64,000 nt of DNA from Zymoseptoria tritici IPO323 (GCF_000219625.1 NC_018214.1:2542001-2606000); one strand, 5' to 3'; positions 30,601-43,150 are shown, counted from the first letter of the stretch. Notes: generated by a model not told the origin, from the sequence alone. Numbers and translations are program-made.

Positions 30601-33387
30601 AAGCTCTGGATCGACCTCGAACATTCTCTGTTCCAGTGTCATCTCGCTGGGATCAACAGGAGGAAGCTTCCGCTTTGCTGGGGCAAGGACACGTGAGTAG
30701 CGCTTCTGGATGGAGTGCAGCTGTCGGCCTCTGAAATGCTGAGCGACGTTGTTCCAGGGTACATGATCGATTTCCCTGAGTCGGACTATCAGAGCGTCTT
30801 CCTCTGCAGAGAAAAGAGCACCGGTGCGCAGCTCGTCCGGTAGGATTGATGATCCGCTGCGTGAAGACTCGACAATCTCCTCATATCGACTTTCAAGTCT
30901 GGCCTCTGTGTGGTTATCCATTATCTCAGCGATCTCGTCCCACTCGAGCTCGCGGTCTTCTCGAAGCTCCAGCAAGAGCTCGTCTTCATCGTTGTCCCAT
31001 TCGGGATCGTGAGGGGCGGCCGGAAGGGGCGGAGCGGGCGGCGACTGGTCTCGCTTCGCAAGCCGAGCTTCGAGCAATCGGCGACCAGCTCCTAGTTTAC
31101 CCTGAAGTACCCGTCTATAGTGGCTCTGAATACTGAAGGCTGTACGCTCCGGTAGGTGATCAGCGATCAGAACCCATTGAAGTTTGTCGATCTCTTTCAA
31201 CCTGATGATGGTCGCGTCTTCCTCAGCCGTGTATGGGACAAGCACTCCTCCCGGAGACTCTGCATCGGAGATGACTCGGGAGGTGTTGGCAGTATAGAGC
31301 GTGGCGGGGGTCTCATTCACAAAAATGTCATACTCCTTTTTCGGAGTTCCAGCAGGAGCGCTCGGCACTGATTGTTCAGGTACCACAGCTGATCGATATG
31401 GAACCTCTCCTGTGTTCGAGCCAAATTGCGTTGTTGGGAAAGGTGTTGTCGCATGACGACCGGACTCACGCTGCGTAGGTGCGGTCATTGCAAAGTTATT
31501 CGCGAGCCATGCACTTTGGTCGGTGGGTGCTCCCATCGGGTACGGTTGCTGCGTCAATGATGGCGCAGAGGGCTGCGTAGAGGACCGTAGTCTCGAGGGC
31601 GATCGGATGGCCCCGTTTGGCTGCACATCGAGTGCTGAATTTCCAATCACGCTTTGCACCGGTTGCGTTCTTGTGAAGGGTGCCGCGGCGGGTATTTGAT
31701 GCTCAACGAGAGGGAGCGACTGTCCGGTACCACGTTTAGTTCGCTGCAGCGATGGATCGTGTCTGCTTGTGGGTGCTAAGCTGGGGCCCAGAATCGAAGC
31801 ATGTCCGACAGAGGCCAGGTCCGTGTGCGCCGGATGTCTTCTGAGGCTCGCCTCGGATGCACTTCCAGGCAATGTCGTGTGACTCGTGGACGCCGCCTGG
31901 AAGGGCATTGCATCTGCTTGCGTATGTTGGGGGCCATCGCTAATCGAGGGCGCCTGCTGAACCACAGACGACGTGCGCTGAGGCTCCTTGCCCCCGCGGC
32001 TCAACTGCGAGATACGCTGCGGGCTTTTCTCCGATGCACTTTGCCCTATTCGAGGCTTCACCGATCCCTCAGCTTTGCCATCAGCAGCCCTCGACGACGA
32101 GTCCATCGCTGCGTCATTTGCACCGTCGACCAAAGCAGGAGTAGATTGGGCCGATTCAAACCTGATGTCGAAGGATGAGTCTCCACTGGACTCGCCGTCC
32201 TCCTCGAGATCCTCCACCGAAGGGGTGGGAGAGTCGAAAGGCTTCATTCGACCATGATAGTCGTAGTATCTACCACACGACGTACATAGGTCTTCTCCAT
32301 TAGGGCCAGGTTGCCAGGTGATGGAATTTGTCAGGCTACAGTTTCCGCACCGCCTCAAGTCCTCCTTCTTAAGAACAGATGATGCGACGAGTGAAGATCG
32401 CAATACCCGTCGAACAGGAGTTGCCGCATTTGCTTCTTTCCATGTGTTCTTCTTTTGTCTTCCTGTCGGAGCCCAAAGAGAACGCTGGTCTGGTGATGGC
32501 GCTTGGGGCGAGGTATTGTCAGCAGGCGGGACAGGGCTTTTCATGCGCCGCTGTTTGCGTCGAGTGCTACGATCATGCGTGATCTCAGGATAGTCCCACG
32601 CTGGATCGGTCGTGTTGCTTCTGGAAACAGGGCGGGGATGTCTCTTTCTCTTCTTGGACGTGCCAGCCATGAGCTGGGCGAGCTGATTCGCGATAGTCAA
32701 GCCAAGAGCTTGAATGGTGTCCGTGTCAACCGTCGGGCGCTTAGCTTTTGATGCGAGAGTAGACATGGAGGCCTGCAGCGCGGGTACCTGAGCGAGCAAT
32801 CCTGTTGGGGTCGATGTGCCTGATGCGCTGTCCTCGATCGATGCATCCAGGTCGTCTACGGGCGTGGTCCCACCGACGAGAAGTTGGGCCAGGCGTGGTG
32901 GTGGTCTCTTCAAGGCGCGGAAGGGTTCCACAGTGGGCAGCCTCTCGAAAGTATCAACATTGTCGCCTTCCTCCGTCTCGTCCGTGCCGTCGCTCTGATC
33001 CTCTTCATCGTCCTCGCCGTCGCCGCTCTCGTCATCGTAGTCCTCTTCGTCATCCTCCTCCTCCTCCTCGTCGTCGTCTTCCCCTTCATGCCCTAGCTTT
33101 TCCTGAAACGTCTTCACGAATCGAGACGATGCACTCCTGCTCTGTCCCGGGTCGGCCTCGTCGCGCATGTTCTGCAAGTGCCCATTGTCCACCACGATGT
33201 CACCAGACTCGATGTCGATCTCGTCGCCCACATCAGTAAAGTCGTGCTCATATTTGCGGAAGATGCGCTCGAAGCGAGATTTCAGCTTCTGGTCGTTCTG
33301 GTTCCGTGCCAGCTCCAATTGTCGCACTTCAGCTTCTGCTGCCGAGGGAGCTTCGGGCGCTGGAATACTCCGTTTGCGCCTGGCCAT
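27646..33387 (-). CDS. scm3: Scm3/HJURP-family CENP-A chaperone with GATA-type finger, five Myb/SANT repeats and AT-hook
   Basis: One uninterrupted exon on the minus strand, 1913 residues from MARRKRSIP. The Scm3 domain is at residues about 34-71 (LKSRFERIFRKYEHDF, TDVGDEIDIESGDIVVDNGH), which in yeast binds CENP-A/H4 and delivers it to centromeres. An acidic stretch follows (DDDEEEEEDDEEDYDD). Near residues 345-375 is a four-Cys finger, CGNC..LCTSCG, of GATA type. Five Myb/SANT-like modules start near 716 (YTAEEDATIIRLKEID), 794 (DNDEDELLLELRED), 856 (SAEEDALIVRLREID), 939 (PREDQLILQLRDQ) and 1086 (TKTEDDTILQLREK). An AT-hook-like KRGRPRGSK lies near 1656. The remainder is Ser/Pro-rich disorder. 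Known filamentous-fungal Scm3 proteins carry extra Myb or zinc-finger parts; this number looks high. An ATG 32 codons upstream is in frame but less likely. Confidence 0.88.
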   Translation of the reverse strand: MARRKRSIPAPEAPSAAEAEVRQLELARNQNDQKLKSRFERIFRKYEHDFTDVGDEIDIESGDIVVDNGHLQNMRDEADPGQSRSASSRFVKTFQEKLGHEGEDDDEEEEEDDEEDYDDESGDGEDDEEDQSDGTDETEEGDNVDTFERLPTVEPFRALKRPPPRLAQLLVGGTTPVDDLDASIEDSASGTSTPTGLLAQVPALQASMSTLASKAKRPTVDTDTIQALGLTIANQLAQLMAGTSKKRKRHPRPVSRSNTTDPAWDYPEITHDRSTRRKQRRMKSPVPPADNTSPQAPSPDQRSLWAPTGRQKKNTWKEANAATPVRRVLRSSLVASSVLKKEDLRRCGNCSLTNSITWQPGPNGEDLCTSCGRYYDYHGRMKPFDSPTPSVEDLEEDGESSGDSSFDIRFESAQSTPALVDGANDAAMDSSSRAADGKAEGSVKPRIGQSASEKSPQRISQLSRGGKEPQRTSSVVQQAPSISDGPQHTQADAMPFQAASTSHTTLPGSASEASLRRHPAHTDLASVGHASILGPSLAPTSRHDPSLQRTKRGTGQSLPLVEHQIPAAAPFTRTQPVQSVIGNSALDVQPNGAIRSPSRLRSSTQPSAPSLTQQPYPMGAPTDQSAWLANNFAMTAPTQRESGRHATTPFPTTQFGSNTGEVPYRSAVVPEQSVPSAPAGTPKKEYDIFVNETPATLYTANTSRVISDAESPGGVLVPYTAEEDATIIRLKEIDKLQWVLIADHLPERTAFSIQSHYRRVLQGKLGAGRRLLEARLAKRDQSPPAPPLPAAPHDPEWDNDEDELLLELREDRELEWDEIAEIMDNHTEARLESRYEEIVESSRSGSSILPDELRTGALFSAEEDALIVRLREIDHVPWNNVAQHFRGRQLHSIQKRYSRVLAPAKRKLPPVDPSEMTLEQRMFEVDPELAILLHSQSDPKAFNPREDQLILQLRDQNLSWQAIAPSFPGRTAETLQIRHAELLASKEREQQIATTPFVRRTDAAPQTFYHAASGQSTTPYRSLAPMVNARPVNNGASFAVPPQHGTNAQSVRGPAVAPHTYVPNSESAAPFRHPSDVQSSNHGPGMRHPFTKTEDDTILQLREKQGYGWHDIAVQLPGRSVNSISTRYMDILRRGDPSARQGGNAPGVFRPDAAQRTAGRGTKASQNHHSANARSNTRQSLPSATMVEARVQPGLLRHALNNSRRLSDFVSEQTRGKASRGHNIDDPISLDDDDDNSTVAISQQLNEELRHSVARPAPSNATKGTSTISEIRSADTRANAGVSSTISSKSSPRVTASSAALQHFLSRAPQQPKLPNFLESKSAHAVAASATVRHQQASAPTFPAASRPASGTSQHDTTHDTSVTQTKAAPRFTMASPGPAAAPGSQFQRQSRPVLDDDVAGNSPTHAAEQSEGRAAMRQKGGTHQPASSTSTTAIPASADAILDNAQAESTSAAVFSAPIHHSRGSGSEESLVMPEKPRYSMLQLVHMAFQASQSETMFPREVAAWVQTNFEYYRAVPDTWKSGILTELNYKDHFEPVETHRGREFRLRPGVGPEVASRPQKTRGHARRVGEEKQATRDRSSTAVKQAQDVDHLVGKPKITTNSRPTKRDITSRTEAASPSSSKSRVPPVAPIHPDADDCAPVLPLEDSDSITVVQPKRGRPRGSKMRKYSEDDDDDEYTPQQETGMPISNVATRARLRRSTGSTQASTEVETVNEPSGAFREIPDSDEENSQEVSSPVPMARSSEKRVHFMETVEVRRPIASHERPTSSNGARPGISHQEQTAGQHQTAAPTGFPLSSESSRNLPAPTSSTAFVKPSTPASVLRKPKSRVSDGALAIHPRHRIAQLRKYETPRRASTGMPIFTPQRAGTPTAVFAYRASPAASGAGDRFGYGRRVVETPVRELADPNEDELA

Positions 33388-33756
33388 GTTTGCGAGGGAG
33401 TCGTCGTATGAGGACGTCCATTGGTGGAGGTGTGAGCGAATCAATCTCAGGTGTTCGTGATCGCAAAGCAGACGAAGTCGCAACTTGAGGAATGAAGTGT
33501 GACGCGCCTGACCGCGAAGAGGGACGCGGGGCTGTCAAAAGGGAAGGTGTAGCGAGTCGCTTAGTAAGCGGGCTGCTGCTGCTGCTCCAGCTGCTCAGAC
33601 GACTCTTTCCCGTCCACTCTGCTGGCTGTCAACGACAACGCAATCGATTGCCTCCCAGGAAGCCAGATCGTTGCATAGTAGATCGGATGCTGGGACATGA
33701 TGTCTGATCTACCAGAGAGTGCTCCACGCAGATAACTTTCTACATCCTCAGCCAAC
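33388..33756. promoter_or_regulatory. Divergent promoter between scm3 and atg6
   Basis: 369 bp between the start codons, containing a gctgctgctgctcc run near 33572. Both genes must be driven from here; no factor site is recognised. Confidence 0.5.
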
Positions 33757-35217
33757 ATGCCAGCGCCGATCTTGAACTGTCAGAAATGCAAGACACCCAT
33801 CACCGTCGATGCATCACTGCAACATCTCAATCCGGCGTCCTTTAAACTTCTCGCTGATGCGGCTCCAGTGTTGGAGCCGAAACCGCCGGAAGGCGCTCGA
33901 TCAGCTGCTGCCAGGGAGAGGGAGCAGCTTTACAATGAAGTGTCCCAGCATGCTGGACCGCCGATTCACAAAAGCAATGTTGCGGTGCGCAGAACTCCCA
34001 GCGGAAGGATCAATCCCGACATGTCATTCATTATGCTATCTGGATCTCACATGGCAGCTCCAGAGAACGCCAAATCAGTACCACGCAAGAAGAGTGTCTC
34101 GAAGAAGGCAGACGCAGGAAACGTGGATGAAGTTGGACTACTATCACAGGAAATGGAGACGACCATGCGTTTGTTTGAAGTCCTGTCTTCTCGGTCAGAC
34201 ATAGACCACCCAGTCTGCTCCGAGTGTACAGAACTGCTTTTGGAAAGTCTGCAGAAGCGACAGGGCGATGTGACTCGCGAGCGAGATGCATACGTTGGGT
34301 TTCTCAAGAAAGCTCAACAAGATATGCCGACAGAGGAGGAAAAACTCAAGACCAAGCGAGACCTGGATGTCGCTCAGCAGCGAGAAAAGGAGGCTCTACA
34401 AGAGCTGGAGGCGTTGGAAGCAGAGAAAGCACGCATGGAGGCTGAGATTGCAGCGCTCGATACCGAGGCGGAAGATCTTGACGACGAAGAAGAGCAGTTC
34501 TGGCGTGAACGCAATGCTTTCACAGCCGAACTGACGGCTATTCAAGAAGAACGCGACAGCCTGCAGGCTCAGCTGGCAAATGACAACAAAGTTCTCGAAG
34601 CACTGCAACGCACGAACGTTTACAACGACACATTCTGCATCGGCCACGATGGTACATTCGGCACTATCAACGGACTACGACTGGGAAGAACGCCCGATCA
34701 ATCGGTAGATTGGCCTGAGATCAACGCCGCCTGGGGTCAGACTCTTCTGCTATTGACCGTGGTCATTGAGAAGCTGGGTCTCCGTCTGAAGGGATACGAG
34801 CTCGTTCCTGTTGGATCTACATCGAAGGTCGTCAAGGTGGAGTATTCTCAAGCAGCTTCTACCAACGATGGCAAGCCGAAGAAAACAATCTTCGAGTTGT
34901 ACAGCAGTGGTGACCTGCCCTTGGGACTGAGCTTTCTGCATCGCAACTTCGACAACGCCATGGTGGCATTTCTTGACTGTCTCCGGCAGGTCGGTGATCA
35001 TGTCGAACGAACCACTCCCGGATCCGGCGCGACTGGGTTGAAAATGCCTTATGCGATCGCGAAAGACAAGATTGGAGATGTCAGCATCAAGCTCGGCAAT
35101 TTCGGGCAAGAGGAGCAATGGACGAAGGCTTGCAAATACACATTGACGTGTTGCAAATTCCTACTGGCGCATGCAAGTCACATCACCGACGGGGCTGATC
35201 CAAAGAATGCTCGATGA
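33757..35217 (+). CDS. atg6: Beclin-1/Atg6, autophagy and vacuolar sorting PI3K subunit
   Basis: Single exon, 486 residues. Atg6/Vps30 is a core subunit of the Vps34 PI3-kinase complexes I and II at the phagophore and endosome. Visible parts: N-terminal CQKCKTPI zinc-knuckle-like motif; BH3-like segment around DMSFIMLSGS (residues 88-97); second CSEC at about 152-155 followed by a long coiled coil to about residue 285 (KRDLDVAQQREKEALQELEA); then the evolutionarily conserved domain with YNDTFCIGHDGTFGTINGLR, LGRTPDQSVDWPEINAAWGQ, LLLLTVVIEKLGL and the membrane-binding LPLGLSFLHRNFDNAMVAFL. C-terminal WTKACKYTLTCCKFLLAH is conserved. Its stop is only 25 bp from the stop of the convergent SDR gene. 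Confidence 0.96.
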   Translation: MPAPILNCQKCKTPITVDASLQHLNPASFKLLADAAPVLEPKPPEGARSAAAREREQLYNEVSQHAGPPIHKSNVAVRRTPSGRINPDMSFIMLSGSHMAAPENAKSVPRKKSVSKKADAGNVDEVGLLSQEMETTMRLFEVLSSRSDIDHPVCSECTELLLESLQKRQGDVTRERDAYVGFLKKAQQDMPTEEEKLKTKRDLDVAQQREKEALQELEALEAEKARMEAEIAALDTEAEDLDDEEEQFWRERNAFTAELTAIQEERDSLQAQLANDNKVLEALQRTNVYNDTFCIGHDGTFGTINGLRLGRTPDQSVDWPEINAAWGQTLLLLTVVIEKLGLRLKGYELVPVGSTSKVVKVEYSQAASTNDGKPKKTIFELYSSGDLPLGLSFLHRNFDNAMVAFLDCLRQVGDHVERTTPGSGATGLKMPYAIAKDKIGDVSIKLGNFGQEEQWTKACKYTLTCCKFLLAHASHITDGADPKNAR

Positions 35218-35242
35218 TGATTTTGAGATGTTTCAGCAGCCA

Positions 35243-36302
35243 TCAAAATTGAGCGGCCGGCGCGTGGAGTGGTGCACCTCGCAGCTTTAGCACTGCCAAA
35301 GTCTCAGCAGTATCCTGGTCGAGTGGCTCTAATCCGGCTCGAACAACGACTCCACTTCTCGGCTCGATCTCGAAAGTCTCTCCCGAGATATCGCTATCGA
35401 GACACTGCTCGAATGCCGCCACGACGTCAGCTATAGGCACCAGTAGCTTACGTTCCTCCATGATGTCGTAGAAAGCGGCCGTCGATATGGACGTTTTGAC
35501 GACCCCGGGACATATGGCGTTCAAGGAGATCTGTTCGACGGGAAGATGGTGTCCAAACGAGCGTACAAATCCGACAACGCCGTGCTTGGCCGCCGTGTAA
35601 ATGGGCAGCGCTGATGCAGTCAGTTTCCTTGAAGGTGGCAAATTAGTTCCTGGAGTACTGACTCGGGACGCAGTAGAATCCGCATATCGAAGCTGCAAGA
35701 GCGACTGTACAATCTCTCGATCAGCCTCAAGCATCACAGAACGTTCATTGCTCGAGATGGCTTACTCTTTCCTCTAAAACCATCGATACTGGGTTCTTGC
35801 CTTCTCATCTGCTGAATTGCGAGCGCAGCCGTGTACAAAGCGCCGTTCAGATCTACGTCGAGTGCCGCGAGATCTGGTTTCGCGAAATCCGTGCCCCGTG
35901 GATCATTGGGGATCCATGTCCGCTCTCCGATTCCAGCTATGCCGAAAACGTAGTCGACACGACCGCCAAACTCTACGAGTACTTCCTTGAATGCTGAAAC
36001 TTGAGAATCCCAGTTTGCGATGTCCGCAGATACGGCTATTGCTTGACCACCTGGAAGACTTTCGGCCACGCACTGGGCGGCGGAAAGGTTCAGGTCGACG
36101 ATGGCGACACGCACGCTGGGTTGTTGTTAATTTGCTGCAGAGTACAAAGAACAGGAACCGGATCGCACCCTCTCTTTGCGAGCATTTCGGCTACTGCGCG
36201 GCCAATGCCGCTGGCGCCACCTGTAGATGGTCAGAAAGGTGCGACAAACCATTACAGAAAAGAGAATGAGATACCGGTGACGAAAGCCGTTTTGGTTGCC
36301 AT
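35243..36302 (-). CDS. Short-chain dehydrogenase/reductase (15-PGDH-like classical SDR)
   Basis: Five minus-strand exons, 36302-36275, 36220-36169, 36115-35766, 35704-35663 and 35610-35243, with introns of 54, 53, 61 and 52 nt, give 279 residues. Splicing restores the classical SDR layout: MATKTAFVTGGASGIGRAVA (NAD(P) site), AIVDLN with an Asp after beta2 (suggesting NAD), SADIANWD, YVFGIAGIGERTW in the NAG position, IALAASICGFYCV with the catalytic Ser, and PTLPIYTAAKHGVVGF (YxxxK), then NAICPGVVKTSI. A 42-nt exon carries the ALAASICGFYCVP part. Substrate is unknown; relatives act on secondary alcohols. Intron density is higher than in neighbouring genes. It nearly abuts atg6 tail to tail. 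Confidence 0.88.
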
Positions 36303-37701
36303 AGCTGAAGTTCCGACTGGAGAAATGGACCAAAGGCCACAGCAAATCGCAGAACGTGGTCGCGCTGGTCAGGACTTCTGCTCATCATTGGCGCCCTTCG
36401 AAGCTTGAGGGGTTGTGCGAGACCCCGCTGGAGAGCTCACGATATCCGAGGAGCTGTTTGGCGTACCTCGCCAATCCGCATTATCTTCCAGTGATTTTGG
36501 AAATGAGACAGTCAGTCGACTGCTCTATTCTCAAATATCATTCGTGCTGCTTCAAACGTGAAGGAAGTCTGACTGACGGGAAGAGACTTCCGCATTGCCA
36601 TGGATGGTGCTTGACATACGACCAGCAAACAGCAGTCATTCCCACCTTACGTCGGATAGCACTCCTGCCTCGTCTGCTCTGACATGCAGAAGAGAATGCC
36701 GGGAAAAGCATCAGTCAAGTGGCGTCCAGGTCGAGCCACGACGGAGTCCATCATATCTACGCCGATGCATGGCAGCGGATGTGACCGAAGCATTGTGACA
36801 TCTGGGGCATACCTCCGCCGACGGCGAACTGTTCTCATAGCAAGTCGCGGCCCTACGTGGGTCCTGGCAATCTGGTTGCAGCGGCGATGTATCCATACCT
36901 GTCCACCACAAGTCCAAATGCTTCGAGGAATGCACGACAAGAGATGACCAAGAGAGATGAGTTTTCACGTTGCGGCGCATGCGTGGCAGGAATAATGATA
37001 CCAAGAACAAAGAGCAAGAGGGCACGCATTGCAATTTGTGCTCCAGCGGCCAGTGGGCAGTAGATTCACGACACGTGTGAATATGAAGGGTTGTGATTGG
37101 TCACAGTTGGCTGACCTTCCTCAGCTCTCCGGTCCACGAACTTCACTCCACAACCACCGACGCCGTTCCACGTCAAATGACGACGCTAAACCGACGCCGA
37201 CTTCACCTCTCGCTGAACGACATGTCTTGCGACAGAACCTGGAGAGAATCGAGGCCGCTGACTGACAACGATCCGGAAGGACCTTCGACATCGCTCACCA
37301 CACAGCGACAATCAATGTTGCAACAAGAAGTAGACCCACGAATGTTGTGTGGGTATCGCCTAGAAATATGGACCCGCCGAGAAATTGATCAGGCCTCAGC
37401 ACGCTCATCATCAAGTGCCATGCCTTTCCTCCAAGATAGCCAAGTCGGTTCGATCTCATCGCGGGCATTGTCAGCTTTTCGTCTTGGTGATTCGTGTGCC
37501 TTGTGGACGCAGCGGCCACTGTGAGTGGAAGACGATGTCTCATGGCCGCAATGCTTGGATTCAAATGCCATCTAGCTGGTAAATATAAGGACGCGCCTCA
37601 GTGCCTGTCTGCTTCCTTTTCTCCTCAGTCCAATCCATCACCATCGCTTTTGCGACTCGTCTCTTTGATCAGCGATACTTGTATTGCATCGAGCCGTCGC
37701 A
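36303..37701. other. 1.4-kb intergenic, upstream regions of SDR and PHO89
   Basis: No coding sequence recognised. It contains one CACGTG (37072-37077) and a TATA-like aaatataagg at 37581-37590, about 115 bp before the PHO89 ATG. The left part must contain the SDR promoter. Confidence 0.5.
37072..37077. promoter_or_regulatory. CACGTG E-box, candidate NUC-1/Pho4 site
   Basis: The palindrome CACGTG lies 625 bp upstream of the PHO89-type gene in the context gacacgtgtgaa. Yeast Pho4 and Neurospora NUC-1 activate Na/phosphate symporter genes through CACGTG cores. A single hexamer in 1.4 kb has roughly a one-in-three chance of occurring at random, so the call is weak. Confidence 0.3.
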
Positions 37702-39862
37702 ATGGCTGCCCTTCCTCAATTCACGTACATCTTTGCCTTCGGGTTGATCTTCGCTTTCCTCGACGCCTGGAATATCGGTAAGTCTCTGAAGGGTGCAAGG
37801 CTTGCGATGCCTGAGACCGTCTCGGCCTGTTGCAGGTTTAGATCTGTATCACTGTGTCGTCTGACCATCGCTGACGCCAATACCCTTTTGTGTACAGGCG
37901 CCAACGATGTCGCAAACTCTTTCGCTACCTCGGTGTCCTCCAGATCCCTGACCATGATCCAAGCCATGTGCATTGGTGCGGTTATGGAATTTGCTGGTGC
38001 TGTTCTCGCTGGGTAGACTGGAATCACAATTGCAACGCACGAACATGCGCTTACACTCATCGCACAGATCTCGTGTCGCCGGTACCATCAAGAACGATGT
38101 CATCGCCATCTCCGAGTACGAAAACGAGCCTAGCATGCTCATGTTGGGCATGCTTTGCGCCCTGGTCGGATCTTCCCTCTTCCTGACGTTCGCCACCAAG
38201 ATTGGCCTTCCAGTGTCGACTACACACTGCATCAGTAAGAAGCGTCGCATCACTCGCGGTCACGCATGGACTGACATTCGACACAGTCGGCGGCATCATC
38301 GGCTTTGGCTTCGCTACTGTCGGTGCCAATGGTGTCGACTGGAGCTGGAACGGCGTCTCTCAGGTGTTCGCTGCATGGTTCATCGCGCCAGGTACGTTGT
38401 GGCGTTGAGATCATCTACGCCATGGCTAAACCTTTCGTGAACAGGTGTGGCCGCATGCTTCGGCGCCCTAATCTTCCTTTCCACCAAGTACGGCGTATTG
38501 CAGAGGAAGAATGCCCTGAAGTATGGCATGATCACTGTGCCATTTTACTTCGGTCTCACCAGTGGAATTTGTACCATGTTGATCGTCTGGAAGGGTGCTG
38601 CTTCGCTTGACCTCGACGACTGGGGCGTCGCCCCAACGGTTGGTCATTTTCCAGACTGGAATCTTCCGCGACATTGCTGACCTGTGGCTTCTTCCACCTA
38701 GGTCGGAACCATCTTCGCTGTTGGTGGCGGCGTCGGTGTACTCTCTATCATCTTCCTTCTACCGTACATTCACGTCAAGCTCAACCGGGAGGACTGGAAG
38801 CTCAAGTCCTGGGAGGTCATCCAGGGCCCCCTCCTCCTCCGTCGTCCCGATGCTGGGCCCATCCCGCCGGGTATGCGCCTGTTCCCTGACTACTACGAGG
38901 GCCACAAGACAAGGGAAGAGCTTGATGCAGCTGGTCGTGAAGTGGAGACACGCAGCGACGAGGAGAGCATGGAGCGCACCGCAGTCGACGCCGATGGAAT
39001 CGCTAAGGAAGAGAAGATGCATTCGCTCTCGGAGCCTAACGCCGCGGTCAATCTGGTCTCTCCCGCGACCAACCCTGTTCCCATCCAGCGCAAGTGGTAC
39101 GAACCCGTTGCCATCTGGCATAGACTTGGCTACTTCTTCTTCCGCGGTGTTTACGTAGACGTCGTCGGCGAGCAATCTGGCACTAAGGAGCCGAAGTTCC
39201 TGGAGCGTCTTCTGGTGGGTAAGAATCTTGCCGACAAGCATGCCCGCGTCGTGCACTATGATCAGAAGGTCGAACATCTCTACTCTTTCCTCCAAGTCTT
39301 GACCGCGGCAACTGCTTCGTTCACGCATGGAGCCAACGACGTTGCAAACGCTATGGGTCCCATGGCCGCCATCTACAACGTCTGGCGGACCAACACAACG
39401 GGCGAAGACTCTCCCGTCCCAATCTGGATTCTGATCTACGGAGGTGCTGCCATCTCCATCGGGTTGTGGACTTACGGTTACAACCTGATGCGCAACCTGG
39501 GCAACCGTATTACGCTACACTCGCCTGTTCGTGGTTTCTCCATGGAATTGGGAGCTGCTGTGACTGTTGTCTTTGCCACCCGTCTTGCTCTTCCTGTCTC
39601 CACGACTCAATGTATCATCGGAGTAAGTCGGGTGTTTCTGAGCTCTCGCGCGTGACTATCTGCTAACACGTCCTCATAGGCTACCGTTGGTGTCGGTCTC
39701 TGCTCCGGTGAGTGGAAAGCTATCAACTGGCGCATGGTCGCCTGGTCGTACTCTGGCTGGTTCATCACCCTCCCAATGACCGCGCTCATTTCCGGATCGA
39801 TCATGGCTATCATCATCAACGCCCCTCGATGGGGTCTAACCGGCGCCGCCGTTGCCGCCTAG
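37702..39862 (+). CDS. PHO89: Phosphate-repressible Na+/phosphate symporter (PiT family)
   Basis: Seven exons, 37702-37777, 37898-38012, 38068-38234, 38287-38391, 38445-38638, 38702-39622 and 39680-39862, with introns of 120, 55, 52, 53, 63 and 57 nt, encode 586 residues. PiT transporters contain two inverted repeats, each with a GANDVAN signature; both are present: NIGANDVANSFATSV near residue 26 and THGANDVANAMGP in the second half. Further PiT marks are GSRVAGTIKNDVI, LPVSTTHCIIGGIIGFG and LPVSTTQCIIGATVG. The two halves are separated by a ~200-residue cytosolic loop with charged sequence (DEESMERTAVDADG), as in yeast Pho89 and Neurospora PHO-4. It imports phosphate with sodium at alkaline pH and low phosphate. 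Helices total about 12. The gene converges on an esterase 241 bp away. Confidence 0.95.
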
Positions 39863-40103
39863 GTGAAGGCATGATATGTTGTGCAGACCTGCAAGAAAGC
39901 TTTGCTCATGAGAATCGTTTATGTAGTATATAAGATTTCGTCTCTTTTCTACGGCCCATATGCATGGACATGCTGGTAATGCCCTGGTAATGCCCTGGTG
40001 AAGTACCCGATGTGCCATGCCGAGCTACTAGAGCGTGGCGCATGACCAACGACTTCCAAAGTCGCTCAACTCATTCCCGACATGATGCGTTTCCGTCGAA
40101 GCT

Positions 40104-42096
<1,993 letters not shown>

Positions 42097-43150
42097 TCTG
42101 GCAGCAAATGGATTGAGAGTGGACGTGGATGATCCGTGTGGGTCGATGGCATGTTATATGTCGTGGCGCGTCTCCGCATGCCGCTGCCGAAAGGTTGGAT
42201 GGTATCGTTTAAACTAAAATTGTTAAAGGGATCCTTCCAAATGCAAATTCATAGCAATCCAGTCTACCGGGCCCTACCTCGTATGTGAACTGCTTGCGAT
42301 TGGCTGCATAGTTTAGCAACTAGACGGTTTCGTACGCTCCTCGTTTATTACTTTGTACCATTCGTACGCTCCGTACATCGACTGGCCCCGCTGTCATACA
42401 TGTCGGGTGGCAGTGTGCCACATAATTGCAGGACGGCGCTTTGCATGACTCGAGATGACAGACTGATTCGTGTTGTGTGCACCACGCGGGAGGCACAACC
42501 CTGTCAGGTACACTGCACTTTTTGATGAGGGACGGCTCGATTCGGCAGCGATGCCGATGAGAGAGCAGCGACATCCATGAGTCCGAGGCCGAGGTCTGGT
42601 CGGAGAAAGGGACCACCTTTCTTTCAGATGAACACGCGGCGAAAGACGGGGTTTAAGCGGGGAACGACAAAGGCTCGGGCCGTGCCGTACGAGGAGAACG
42701 AGAGCGAGGCATTAAGACGTCTCACAGCAAGCCTCCCGTTGGCGAGAAACTGTTCCACACTCTTTGCCTTGACAGCCAACGACAGCTTCAGCGATCAGAG
42801 GACGGCGGAACCACTGCTTCCATCATATTAGGTTGACCCACCAGCCACCTCAAATTCCCGACCATGTTGATCCGCTCTGGCGAGACAGGCGGACGCGGCT
42901 CAGCCGTTCGAGCAGGAGCACAATGCTCCCTTTGTTGCCAACAGCCTCGTGGATCGACAAAGTTATTGTTCAAGCTATCTATGCCAGGCTCTTTGTACAC
43001 TTCAACAATGCAAGAAAGAACGGATGAAACTCCTTTGCCCATTGATAAGCGCTGCCTTTGCTCCGTACATATACTACGATCTGCCGGGTCTGGCTTTGGT
43101 CAATCATCATCAGCCAACCTACTTTCACCCACCTTCACCCATCTTTCATT
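42097..43150. other. Intergenic, 1.05 kb, no gene recognised
   Basis: The esterase promoter lies at the left; an AT-richer stretch is at 42195-42240. A frame at 42577-42831 (84 codons, basic N-terminus) has no recognisable domain and no clear promoter, and was not called. Confidence 0.5.
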
